A stretch of DNA of 20,370 nucleotides from CADCTM01 sp049671305. GTDB lineage: Bacteria > Cyanobacteriota > Cyanobacteriia > Cyanobacteriales > Coleofasciculaceae. Every line of letters starts with the position of its first letter. The stretch's first letter is position 1. The stretch is from assembly GCA_049671305.1 (NCBI GenBank), contig JBATUR010000026.1, positions 1-20,370 of the forward strand, in the 5' to 3' direction. The position numbers and the translations under genes are program-made. This document shows, in pieces, positions 6,372 through 13,058 of the stretch. Under the pieces are notes generated by a model. It saw only the letters and a list, made by a program, of their open reading frames with translations, was not told where the DNA came from and did no database searches.

Positions 6372-7169
6372 CTATAAAAGGTCTGGATCTTCCCCCATTT
6401 CTCTTAATCGGGCAGCTAAACGTTCAGCACGTTGGCGTTGAGTTTCAGCTTGTTGTTGAGCAACTTCAGCTTGTTGTTGGGCAACTTCGGCTTGTTGTTG
6501 AGCAACTTCGGCTTGTTGTTGAGCAGCTTCCTCCGGTAACGGAACAAGATTACCAGAAGAGTCATAAAAGCGTAACCACAAAGCTGTTTCTCGGTCTATT
6601 GTGCCTTGCCAGGTTCCCAACCAAAAGCCCAATTCACACCAAAGCCATCCTTGCTCATTGGCAACTATTGGCTCATAGCGTAAGTTATTATCTAACTTCC
6701 AGCCAGCTAAGGAAGTTGGGTCAAAGGGGTCGTAAACAAAGTAATCTCTTGTCTTAAAAGTGCGCTCGTAAATGTCCTTCTTCTTGCCTTTATCCACCTT
6801 AGCGGTGGAAGGTGACATTAATTCTACAATCACATCCGGGTAACGTCCGTCTTCTTCCCAAACAACCCAACCTTGTCTTTCTGGAGTACCATCAACATCG
6901 AGGACGGCAAAGAAGTCGGGTCCCCGAAAGTCTTGGTTTTTAGCTTGAGTGCTGCTGTAATAAATAAACATATTACCGCCGGTGTAGAAGTCGTTGCGGT
7001 CACTCCAGGCTTGCTGCAATGCCCGGATTAAGGTATTCATGGCAATACGATGGCGATTTGATTCCAAGGGTTCACCGTCATCAAAGATTAAATCAGTGGG
7101 TGGCATGGGTGGTTCCCAGTCCGGCACTGTGGTTTGGGATATTGTCTCAGATGTTGCTTCAATTGACAT
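6372..7169 (-). CDS. Uma2/DUF820 family protein (restriction-endonuclease-like fold)
   Basis: Uma2 proteins are abundant in cyanobacteria and have a PD-(D/E)xK nuclease fold; their role is mostly unknown, and some may be linked to mobile DNA. Family residues are present: Asp85 in RGPDFFAVLDVD, the VIVELMSPST block with Glu116, then VDKGKKKDIYERTFKTRDYF ending near Tyr143. The C terminus has four copies of a seven-residue unit AQQQAEV (about residues 214-242), then RQRAERLAARLREMGEDPDLL, which should form a coiled coil. It has 265 residues and an intact frame. The ATG at 7169 has GGGAG upstream. A degraded partial copy is at 8700-8816. Nuclease activity is inferred from the fold only. Confidence 0.9.
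   Translation of the reverse strand: MSIEATSETISQTTVPDWEPPMPPTDLIFDDGEPLESNRHRIAMNTLIRALQQAWSDRNDFYTGGNMFIYYSSTQAKNQDFRGPDFFAVLDVDGTPERQGWVVWEEDGRYPDVIVELMSPSTAKVDKGKKKDIYERTFKTRDYFVYDPFDPTSLAGWKLDNNLRYEPIVANEQGWLWCELGFWLGTWQGTIDRETALWLRFYDSSGNLVPLPEEAAQQQAEVAQQQAEVAQQQAEVAQQQAETQRQRAERLAARLREMGEDPDLL
6444..6527 (-). repeat. 21-bp tandem repeat encoding a Gln/Ala heptad in Uma2
   Basis: Four units phased at 21 bases (starting 6444, 6465, 6486 and 6507) encode AQQQAEV-type heptads. They differ at only a few positions. The heptad suits a coiled coil, and copy number probably varies between strains. Confidence 0.9.
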
Positions 7170-7248
7170 CTTATGCTCCCTATGACTGGGATTTGTTGGT
7201 TATATTTTAAGATTAGCTGGTGAAGAATTGGCGATGCTTTAGGAATGA

Positions 7249-7398
7249 CCTCTCCTCTTAGGAGAGGGAACAAGAAAGAATAAAGTGATGAATCTTCTTA
7301 CTCCCCCTTCCCTATTCATTCGTCTTACTCCCCCTTCCCGCACTTCGTGCCGCTTCGCTAATGCAGGGAACCGGAGCCTTGGTGAGGAGGCTGGGGGG
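7249..7398. repeat. Cluster of dispersed short repeats and hairpins upstream of Uma2
   Basis: A hairpin CCTCTCC-TCTTA-GGAGAGG (7249-7267) is followed by two direct copies of CTTACTCCCCCTTCCC (7297-7312 and 7324-7339), then GCAC-TTC-GTGC (7340-7350) and a GGGAACCGG...GGCTGGGGGG segment. I recognise this as the ordinary intergenic repeat material of Nostoc-type genomes. The open frame across it has no protein-like features. Confidence 0.7.
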
Positions 7399-7536
7399 TT
7401 AGGTCTCCTTATTCATCGGGTCAAAAATGATGCTGTATTCAGCCGTGGGTGTCAGTCGCCTCAGTAGTTTGATATGTTCTTCAGCATCATTGCGACGACG
7501 CAGGCGACCAACTATTTTGTTTTGGGAATTTATCAA
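7399..7536 (-). pseudogene. C-terminal coding fragment of an unidentified gene
   Basis: Read on the minus strand, an open frame ending at TAA (7399-7401) gives NKIVGRLRRRNDAEEHIKLL, then RRLTPTAEYSIIFDPMNKET. The composition looks like real protein and it ends just before a G-rich repeat. There is no start codon, and upstream it runs into the transposase remnant. It may be the tail of the gene whose 5' end is at 8096-8234 on the same strand, with the IS remnant between them; this is inference and I do not recognise the family. Confidence 0.4.
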
Positions 7537-8100
7537 GAAAGAAATGAAGAAGAATGAGCAAAATTCAGGGAAAAACTAGGAGAAATAGAAGAGAGAAGGA
7601 GAGTATATGTAGATGAAGCCGGATTTGATAATCGTGAAGACTATCCAGATGGATATAGTCCTAGAGGGGAAAGATGTCAGGCTCTCAAGTCTGTAAAAAA
7701 AGAGAAAGAGCCAGTTGGATTAGTGCTTTAAAATCTGGAAAGGTGTTGGTGCTTTTAACATTTGAGGGGTGTTGTAATCGAGATTTATTTGAAACTTGGT
7801 TAGGGAAAAGTTGAATTCCTCAATTGAAACCAGGAGATCTTATTATTCTGGATAATGCGACTTTTCATAAGGGAGAAAATATCAGAAAGATTGTAGAAGC
7901 GGGATGTGAACTATGGTATTTGCCCGCTTACTCACCCGATTTAAACAAAATAGAAAACTGCTGGTCTGTTTTAAAGAATTGGATGAAACAAAGGCTTAAG
8001 GATTTATCCTGAGCTTGGTCGAAGGAATTTGAGAGTGTGAGAGATTGTGTAGATGCCGCTTTCAATAATTGTCCTAATGTGTTTGCGTAGTGCTATAGTA
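7537..8100 (+). pseudogene. IS630-family transposase remnant, frameshifted and interrupted
   Basis: Pieces of an IS630-type DDE transposase can be read in order: EERRRVYVDEAGFDNREDYP (first Asp), SWISALKSGKVLVLLTFEG, GDLIILDNATFHKGENIRKI (second Asp), YLPAYSPDLNKIENCWSVLK (Glu), then FESVRDCVDAAFNNCPNVFA and TAG at 8088-8090. Damage: a frame change near 7560, loss of one base near 7690 in the KSGK codons, an in-frame TGA at 7812-7814, and a 24-base insertion at 8001-8024. The N-terminal helix-turn-helix region and left end are missing. The likely right end is GTGCTATAGTA near 8091-8100, compatible with insertion at TA. It cannot make a transposase. Confidence 0.88.
8001..8024. repeat. 24-bp insertion in the IS630 relic
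   Basis: The segment GATTTATCCTGAGCTTGGTC plus GAAG interrupts the transposase between the Lys of QRLK and EFESV. It keeps the frame but brings a TGA. It is bracketed by AAGGA (7999-8003 and 8022-8026), which would fit a short target duplication. TCCTGAGCTTGGTCGAAGGA-like words occur as dispersed repeats in many bacteria. Confidence 0.6.
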
Positions 8101-8234
8101 CGCCCTAATTCCTTGATAATATTGCCACCTCGTACAGAGGAAAAATCAATATAATACTTCCGATCTTCAGTATTCCCCATAACTAAGGGACTAGGACTGC
8201 AAGCCTGGTAAAATCTTCCTACATCTAGTGCCAT
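8096..8234 (-). pseudogene. 5' relic of a probable cyanobacterial P-loop ATPase gene
   Basis: The minus strand starts with ATG at 8234 behind a good GAGG and encodes MALDVGRFYQACSPSPLVMG, then NTEDRKYYIDFSSVRGGNII and KELGRTI. From memory this matches the N terminus of a large cyanobacterial ATP-binding protein family in which a GKSTEL-type Walker A motif follows soon after. Here the homology stops at the right end of the IS630 remnant, before any Walker motif. Extension of the frame into the IS sequence is accidental. Confidence 0.6.
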
Positions 8235-8303
8235 AAATTACCTCGAAAAGTAGCTTGTATAATTAACAACTCTAATTTATGTTAATAACTTTAATCTATA
8301 TTT

Positions 8304-8563
8304 ATGTTCCATGATAAAAAATCGCCAACGTTACGTTTAGTATCCCTTGATGTATTTCGAGAAATTACCATTACTGCCCTAATTTTTATCAACATTGCAG
8401 AAGTTGCTGACCAAGTTTATTCTTTTTTACTTCATACTGATTGAAATGGTTGCACGCCAATAGATTTAATTTTTGCTTTTTTTCTGTTCACGGCATAGCA
8501 AAGTCATTCTCTCTATCTAAATATACCGACATTTCTAACTCGCTCCTTAATAAAAAAGATTGG
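8304..8563 (+). pseudogene. 5' relic of a DUF5009/HGSNAT-like membrane acyltransferase gene
   Basis: Starting at ATG 8304 the frame reads MFHDKKSPTLRLVSLDVFRE, then ITITALIFINIAEVADQVYS and FLLHTD. It then hits TGA (8442-8444) exactly where the family has Trp (H-x-D-W-N-G). After the stop come NGCTPIDLIFAFFLF and, after a frameshift near 8483, HGIAKSFSLSKYTDI. This is the N-terminal signature of the RLVSLDVFRG...PTDLVFPFFLF acyltransferase family (heparan-alpha-glucosaminide acetyltransferase-like). Only the first 85 or so codons remain, and the relic is joined at 8564 to a dnaJ 3' fragment. Confidence 0.75.
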
Positions 8564-8632
8564 AGAGAATTATCTAAAAAGTTGCTGCAGTTGAAGAATT
8601 TTAACCCGCGTCAGAATTTTGGTTTTAACTAG
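8564..8632 (+). pseudogene. Second, decayed copy of the dnaJ 3' end
   Basis: It encodes RELSKKLLQLKNFNPRQNFG and a stop, matching the C terminus of the intact DnaJ (RELYEKLRQLENFNPRQNLG). DNA similarity to 6187-6252 is clear. It is fused behind the acyltransferase relic and followed by the same palindrome and Uma2 sequence as the original, so the block is a duplication of that junction. Confidence 0.88.
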
Positions 8633-8660
8633 ATATTTCGCCGTTACCCCGCACGACTTT

Positions 8661-8689
8661 GTAGAGACGTTCCGTCGGAACGTCTCTAC
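8661..8689. repeat. Palindrome copy 3 (29 bp)
   Basis: GTAGAGACGTTCCG-T-CGGAACGTCTCTAC has the same 14-bp arms as the copy at 6336-6364 with a different central base. It was probably carried here by the duplication of the dnaJ-Uma2 junction. Confidence 0.9.
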
Positions 8690-8699
8690 GACTAAACTA

Positions 8700-8816
8700 G
8701 GTCTATTGTGCCAAGCCCAAGTTCCTAACCAAAAGCCCAATTCACACCAAAGCCAACCTTGCTCGTAGCGTAAATTATGATCTAACTTCCAGCCAACTAG
8801 GCAAGTTGTGGTCAAA
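8700..8816 (-). pseudogene. Decayed partial copy of the Uma2 gene
   Basis: The minus strand encodes VGWKLDHNLRYEQGWLWCEL, then GFWLGTWAWHNR, matching about residues 155-192 of the Uma2 protein at 6372-7169. Compared with the original, it lacks about 213 bases between two GGTCT words (6380 and 6593) and 18 bases between two CTCAT words (near 6655). Similarity ends near 8816. Confidence 0.9.
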
Positions 8817-8894
8817 AATCAAGTACTTATCGCACCAATCGAAAGGCAGTGATGCAAAAACTGCAACGTCAGAAATTTCTGCCAAACCCTCGAC

Positions 8895-8910
8895 GGTAAT
8901 TTTGATTACC
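8895..8910. promoter_or_regulatory. Candidate NtcA-binding palindrome upstream of ilvB
   Basis: GGTAAT-TTTG-ATTACC is a perfect palindrome containing GTA-N8-TAC (8896-8909), the consensus of the nitrogen regulator NtcA, 113 bases before the ilvB start. A TACAAT (TAN3T) lies only three bases after it, closer than the usual 22 or so for activation, so if real it may repress that promoter or activate another. Chance occurrence cannot be excluded. The rest of 8817-9022 shows no gene. Confidence 0.4.
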
Positions 8911-9022
8911 ATTACAATAATGGGCTAAACCTGAAAGCACATAAAGAAATATTAATCAACAGCTCAGGCAGGCATCATTAAATAGAACACTTAAAAAAAC
9001 TCAGTTATCTTGTGAGGTGATC

Positions 9023-10879
9023 ATGGTGCGTTCTCAAAGTATTCCAAAAGCAGTTTCTCCCAGCATCAGTCGGCAGACTGGAGCCTATGCCTTAATTGAT
9101 AGTCTTAGGCGTCACGGCGTTGATCATATTTTCGGTTATCCAGGCGGTGCAATTCTGCCTATTTATGATGAACTCTACCAATGGGAAACCACAGGACAAA
9201 TTAAGCATATTTTAGTTAGGCACGAACAAGGCGCAGCCCATGCCGCTGATGCTTATTCCCGTGCTACAGGCAAAGTAGGCGTGTGCTTTGCTACATCAGG
9301 TCCGGGGGCAACGAACCTAGTTACAGGTATCGCCACGGCTCAGATGGACTCGATTGGTATGGTAATTATTACGGGACAGGTTCCTCGCGGCGCAATTGGT
9401 TCTGATGCTTTTCAGGAAACCGATATCTACGGCATCACTCTACCTATAGTTAAGCATTCTTATGTGGTGCGTGACCCACGAGATATGGCGCGAATTGTTG
9501 CAGAAGCCTTTCATATCGCGAGTTCTGGGCGTCCGGGACCTGTGTTAATTGATGTTCCTAAAGATGTTGGTTTAGAGGAATTTGATTATCTGCCCGTGGA
9601 ACCTGGTACCGCCAGATTGAGTGGTTATCGTCCTACTGTAAAAGGGAATCCTCGCCAAATTAATCAAGCGTTGCATTTAATCCGACACTCGGCGCGACCT
9701 TTATTGTATGTGGGTGGTGGTGCGATCGCTTCTAATTCCCATGCTGAGTTAGGGAAACTTGCCGAAATCTTCCAAATTCCCGTGACAACAACCCTAATGG
9801 GTAAAGGTGCTTTTGAAGAAAACCATCATTTAGCGGTGGGAATGTTAGGAATGCATGGCACCGCCTATGCAAACTTTGCAGTTAGTGAATGTGACTTGTT
9901 AATTGCCGTTGGGGCGCGTTTTGATGACCGAGTAACTGGTAAATTAGATGAATTTGCTTCCCGTGCTCAAGTCATTCATATTGATATTGACCCTGCGGAA
10001 GTTGGCAAAAATCGCACACCAGAAGTGCCAATTGTTGGTGATGTGCGACAAGTATTAATTGATTTATTGCATCGCTACGATGAATTAGGTATCCCACCTG
10101 AACCCCATCAAACTCAAGAATGGTTAACCCGAATTAATCAGTGGCGGGAAGATTATCCTCTGCAAGTGCCAAAATATCCCGACTTTTTGTCACCCCAAGA
10201 AGTCATTGTAGAATTAGCAACTCAAGCACCCGATGCCTACTACACCACAGATGTTGGACAACACCAAATGTGGTCGGCACAATTCCTCAAAAATGGTCCC
10301 CGTCGCTGGATTTCTAGTGCAGGTTTGGGGACAATGGGTTTTGGCTTACCTGCGGCAATGGGCGTAAAAGTGGCGCTACCTGATCAGCAAGTGATTTGTA
10401 TTGCCGGAGACTCCAGTATTCAGATGAATATTCAGGAATTAGGGACGCTTGCACAATTTGGTATAAATGTCAAGACTATTATTATTAATAACGGCTGGCA
10501 GGGAATGGTGCGGCAGTGGCAGGAAGCGTTTTATGGAGAGCGTTATTCTTCCTCAAATATGGAAGTGGGGATGCCGGATTTTGTGATGCTAGCAGAAGCG
10601 TATGGCGTCAAGGGAGTACAAATTAGCAGTCGGGAGGAGTTGAAAGACGCGATCGCCGAAATCTTGGCTCATGATGGTCCAGTACTCGTCGATGTAATCG
10701 TCAACAGAAACGAAAACTGTTACCCAATGGTAGCTCCCGGCAAGAGCAATGCTCAAATGCTTGGCTTGCCAGAACGGGACAAACTCCAAAAAGCCGCAGA
10801 ATTAGTTTATTGCAGCCATTGTGGAGCAAAAAACATCGCTAGTAATAACTTCTGTCCAGAATGCGGCACAAAAGTATAG
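9023..10879 (+). CDS. ilvB: Acetolactate synthase, large (catalytic) subunit, with C-terminal zinc ribbon
   Basis: This enzyme condenses two pyruvates, or pyruvate and 2-oxobutyrate, in the first step of valine, leucine and isoleucine synthesis, using thiamine diphosphate, Mg and FAD. Motifs: GYPGGAILPIYDE (residues 38-50), catalytic Glu68 in VRHEQGAAHAADAY, ATSGPGATNLVTGIATAQMD, GARFDDRVTGKLDEFA, and the diphosphate/Mg site GDSSIQMNIQELGTL...IINN. At 618 residues it has the cyanobacterial length. The last 22 residues carry Cys597-x2-Cys600 and Cys611-x2-Cys614, a zinc ribbon not found in standard AHAS large subunits. ATG 9023 has GAGG five bases upstream; an in-frame GTG at 9017 overlaps that site and is less likely. 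The regulatory subunit is not nearby. A palindrome follows the stop. Confidence 0.96.
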   Translation: MVRSQSIPKAVSPSISRQTGAYALIDSLRRHGVDHIFGYPGGAILPIYDELYQWETTGQIKHILVRHEQGAAHAADAYSRATGKVGVCFATSGPGATNLVTGIATAQMDSIGMVIITGQVPRGAIGSDAFQETDIYGITLPIVKHSYVVRDPRDMARIVAEAFHIASSGRPGPVLIDVPKDVGLEEFDYLPVEPGTARLSGYRPTVKGNPRQINQALHLIRHSARPLLYVGGGAIASNSHAELGKLAEIFQIPVTTTLMGKGAFEENHHLAVGMLGMHGTAYANFAVSECDLLIAVGARFDDRVTGKLDEFASRAQVIHIDIDPAEVGKNRTPEVPIVGDVRQVLIDLLHRYDELGIPPEPHQTQEWLTRINQWREDYPLQVPKYPDFLSPQEVIVELATQAPDAYYTTDVGQHQMWSAQFLKNGPRRWISSAGLGTMGFGLPAAMGVKVALPDQQVICIAGDSSIQMNIQELGTLAQFGINVKTIIINNGWQGMVRQWQEAFYGERYSSSNMEVGMPDFVMLAEAYGVKGVQISSREELKDAIAEILAHDGPVLVDVIVNRNENCYPMVAPGKSNAQMLGLPERDKLQKAAELVYCSHCGAKNIASNNFCPECGTKV

Positions 10880-10890
10880 CGAAAATATTT

Positions 10891-10919
10891 GTAGAGACGT
10901 TGCGCCGCAACGTCTCTAC
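10891..10919. terminator. Palindrome copy 4 (29 bp) between convergent genes
   Basis: GTAGAGACGTTGCG-C-CGCAACGTCTCTAC lies in the 52-base gap between the ilvB stop and the stop of the minus-strand gene at 10932. The left arm has G where other copies have C, and the right arm has the matching C, so pairing is kept. On the minus strand it is followed by AAATATTTT, modestly T-rich, so a bidirectional terminator is plausible. Confidence 0.7.
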
Positions 10920-10931
10920 GAAAGATATCTA

Positions 10932-11384
10932 TTATCTAACCGAAACACGCAACCGATAACTAGCATTACCTCTGGTGCCACCAACAACAATTTGATAGTC
11001 GCCAGTAGCAGGCAAAACACCACTCCAGTTAGTGACTTCTTGCTTAAGAATTTTGCCATTTGGATCTTTGATATCAAAAACGGCATTCTTTTCTAGGGAA
11101 GTAATACTAACATTCATCCTTTGACTACGCCTAGCAGCAAGCAAAAAGGTATCTCTAGTGCCCCGTACAACAGCGCTTTCGACAGTTGCCCCACTAGCAC
11201 CACGTTGAAAACGTATACGGTACGTGCGATCTGCTTGCCGCAGCGCTACGCTATTGGCTTGAGCCGATAAAATCAGCGGTTTGGTAAGTGTGGAAGTTGC
11301 TGTTGGCTGGAAAGTCGCGGCAATTTGACTAGGTGCAATTGCCAAAACAACTAAAGGTAGAGAGAAAAAAGCCCCAAGTCTCAT
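10932..11384 (-). CDS. Small exported protein, PPC-like beta domain
   Basis: From ATG 11384 the product has about 150 residues and starts with a signal peptide: MRLGAF, then a hydrophobic FSLPLVVLAIAPSQIAA. The mature part (VESAVVRGTRDTFLLAARRS, NVSITSLEKNAVFDI, LPATGDYQIVVGGTRGNASY, RLRVSVR) resembles the pre-peptidase C-terminal (PPC) type of beta-sandwich, which is often found at the ends of secreted proteins. It has no enzymatic motif. An upstream in-frame GTG at 11435 would add 17 residues and spoil the signal peptide, so I prefer the ATG. It is divergent from the lyase gene and convergent with ilvB. Function is unknown. Confidence 0.75.
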   Translation of the reverse strand: MRLGAFFSLPLVVLAIAPSQIAATFQPTATSTLTKPLILSAQANSVALRQADRTYRIRFQRGASGATVESAVVRGTRDTFLLAARRSQRMNVSITSLEKNAVFDIKDPNGKILKQEVTNWSGVLPATGDYQIVVGGTRGNASYRLRVSVR

Positions 11385-11497
11385 AAACTCAGTAAAAATA
11401 TTATGTGCAAAGCACGACTTTAGCCGAGGCAACACTTTTTTGGGGTAATATTTAACATTCTTTGCAAAAAATATAATTTACAGTGCATTATGGTTTG

Positions 11498-11530
11498 AGA
11501 TCCCCGACTTCTTAGAGAAGTCGGGGATCT
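11498..11530. repeat. 33-bp perfect palindrome, dispersed type
   Basis: AGATCCCCGACTTCT and AGAAGTCGGGGATCT form 15-bp perfect arms around TAG. It lies between two divergent gene starts (11384 minus, 11627 plus), where a terminator would make little sense. A dispersed mobile palindrome, common in Nostoc-like genomes, is more likely. Confidence 0.85.
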
Positions 11531-11560
11531 TATTTGCGAAATTTGAGAAAAGTTGGGTTC

Positions 11561-11578
11561 TACCTAGACAAGTAGGTA
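11561..11578. promoter_or_regulatory. Operator-like inverted repeat upstream of aspA
   Basis: TACCTA-N6-TAGGTA, perfect arms, ends 48 bases before the lyase ATG. Size and spacing suit a dimeric regulator site. No known consensus is recognised. Confidence 0.3.
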
Positions 11579-11626
11579 TTATCAATATTTGATCTTTACA
11601 ACAACTTCCTAACCCATTAAATACAA

Positions 11627-13045
11627 ATGACCGAACAAACAGACACAGCATACCGCATCGAAAAAGATTCAATGGGAGAACGACAAATCCCAGAATCAGC
11701 ATACTACGGCATTCAAACCCTACGAGCAATTGAAAACTTTCCGATTAGTGGCATTAAGCCTTTGGCAACATATATTGATGCCTGTGTGCTGATCAAAAAA
11801 GCCACAGCGATCGCTAATGGTAAACTCGGTTGCATTCCCCAAGATATCAGTAATGCGATCGTGCAAGCCGCCGATGAAGTCCTCAACGGCAAATTTCGTG
11901 ACCAATTTGTGGTAGATATTTATCAAGCTGGGGCAGGCACTTCCCATCACATGAATATTAACGAAGTTCTCAGCAATCGTGCCTTAGAACTTTTGGGTGA
12001 CAAAAAAGGCAACTATCAACGCCTAAGTCCCAACGACCATGTAAACTACGGTCAATCTACCAATGATGTAATTCCTACGGCGATTAGAATTGGTGGACTA
12101 CTAGCATTAGAACATAGCCTTTATCCGGCATTAAGTGATGCCATTACCGCTTTAGATAACAAAGCCGACGAGTTTCAAGATATCGTCAAATCAGGCAGAA
12201 CCCACCTACAAGATGCCGTCCCTGTGCGACTAGGGGAAAACTTTCGAGCTTGGGCACAAATCCTCACAGATCATCTAAATCGCATCGAGAAAGCCTCAGA
12301 AGACTTAACAGCGCTGGGTTTGGGGGGGAGTGCTGCGGGGACAGGTTTAAACACTCATCCTCAATATTGTGCCAGTGTTGCTCAAATTTTGAGTGAATTA
12401 ATTGGTCAACCCTTGAAACCGGCAGCGCACTTAATGGCAGCAATGCAAAGTATGGCACCATTTGTGAATGTGTCGGGTAGTTTACGGAATTTAGCTCAAG
12501 ATTGTGTCAAAATTTCCCATGATTTGCGCTTAATGGATTCAGGACCGAAAACCGGCTTTAAGGAAATTCAACTGCCTGCAGTGCAACCAGGTTCTTCAAT
12601 TATGCCGGGTAAATATAATCCGGTGATGGCAGAAATGACTTCGATGGTGTGTTTTCAGGTGATGGGTTATGATCAGGCGATCGCTTTTGCTGCTCAAGCG
12701 GGTCAACTGGAACTAAATGTGATGATGCCGCTGATTGCTTATAACCTCATACATAGTATAGAAATTTTGGGCAATACGATTTCTGCATTAACGACACAAT
12801 GTATTGAAGGGATAACTGCTAATCGCGATCGCTGTTTGAATTACGCTGAAGGCAGTCTCGCCCTCGTCACCGCCCTCAACCCGCATATCGGCTATCTTAA
12901 CGCCGCCGCTATTGCCAAAGAATCTTTAGAAACCGGCAAATCTTTGCGACAAATTGTTTTAGAGCGAAAATTAATTAGTCCTGAAGAATTAGCCAAAATC
13001 CTCGACCTTGAGCAAATGAGCGCTATGTCAAGAATTGATTCATAG
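11627..13045 (+). CDS. aspA: Aspartate ammonia-lyase (fumarase/aspartase superfamily)
   Basis: It probably interconverts aspartate with fumarate and ammonia in the cytoplasm. The 472-residue length fits aspartase and class II fumarase. Superfamily motifs are all present: GERQIPESAYYGIQTLRAIE (residues 17-36), GAGTSHHMNINEVLSNRALE, YGQSTNDVIPTAIR (about 141-154), SGRTHLQDAVPVRLGE and the signature GSSIMPGKYNPVMAE starting at residue 322, with the flexible-loop serine. The opening GERQIPESAYYGIQTLRAIENF favours aspartase over fumarase. In GAGTSHHMN the usual Asn of the TSxN segment is His, so substrate assignment should be kept open. The ATG at 11627 has no good Shine-Dalgarno. It ends 13 bases from the convergent MBL gene. 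Confidence 0.88.
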   Translation: MTEQTDTAYRIEKDSMGERQIPESAYYGIQTLRAIENFPISGIKPLATYIDACVLIKKATAIANGKLGCIPQDISNAIVQAADEVLNGKFRDQFVVDIYQAGAGTSHHMNINEVLSNRALELLGDKKGNYQRLSPNDHVNYGQSTNDVIPTAIRIGGLLALEHSLYPALSDAITALDNKADEFQDIVKSGRTHLQDAVPVRLGENFRAWAQILTDHLNRIEKASEDLTALGLGGSAAGTGLNTHPQYCASVAQILSELIGQPLKPAAHLMAAMQSMAPFVNVSGSLRNLAQDCVKISHDLRLMDSGPKTGFKEIQLPAVQPGSSIMPGKYNPVMAEMTSMVCFQVMGYDQAIAFAAQAGQLELNVMMPLIAYNLIHSIEILGNTISALTTQCIEGITANRDRCLNYAEGSLALVTALNPHIGYLNAAAIAKESLETGKSLRQIVLERKLISPEELAKILDLEQMSAMSRIDS

Positions 13046-13058
13046 CTATTGTAATTTG

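Noticed and set aside
7285..7467. 60-codon plus-strand frame
   Set aside because: It runs through dispersed intergenic repeats and has no protein-like composition.
8570..8815. 81-codon minus-strand frame as a new gene
   Set aside because: Its first half is the decayed Uma2 copy and the rest reads through the palindrome and the antisense of the dnaJ tail.
8852..8899. 15-codon frame (MQKLQRQKFLPNPRR) upstream of ilvB as an attenuation leader peptide
   Set aside because: It is not enriched in Leu, Val or Ile codons, and no alternative terminator structure follows; its stop simply overlaps the palindrome.
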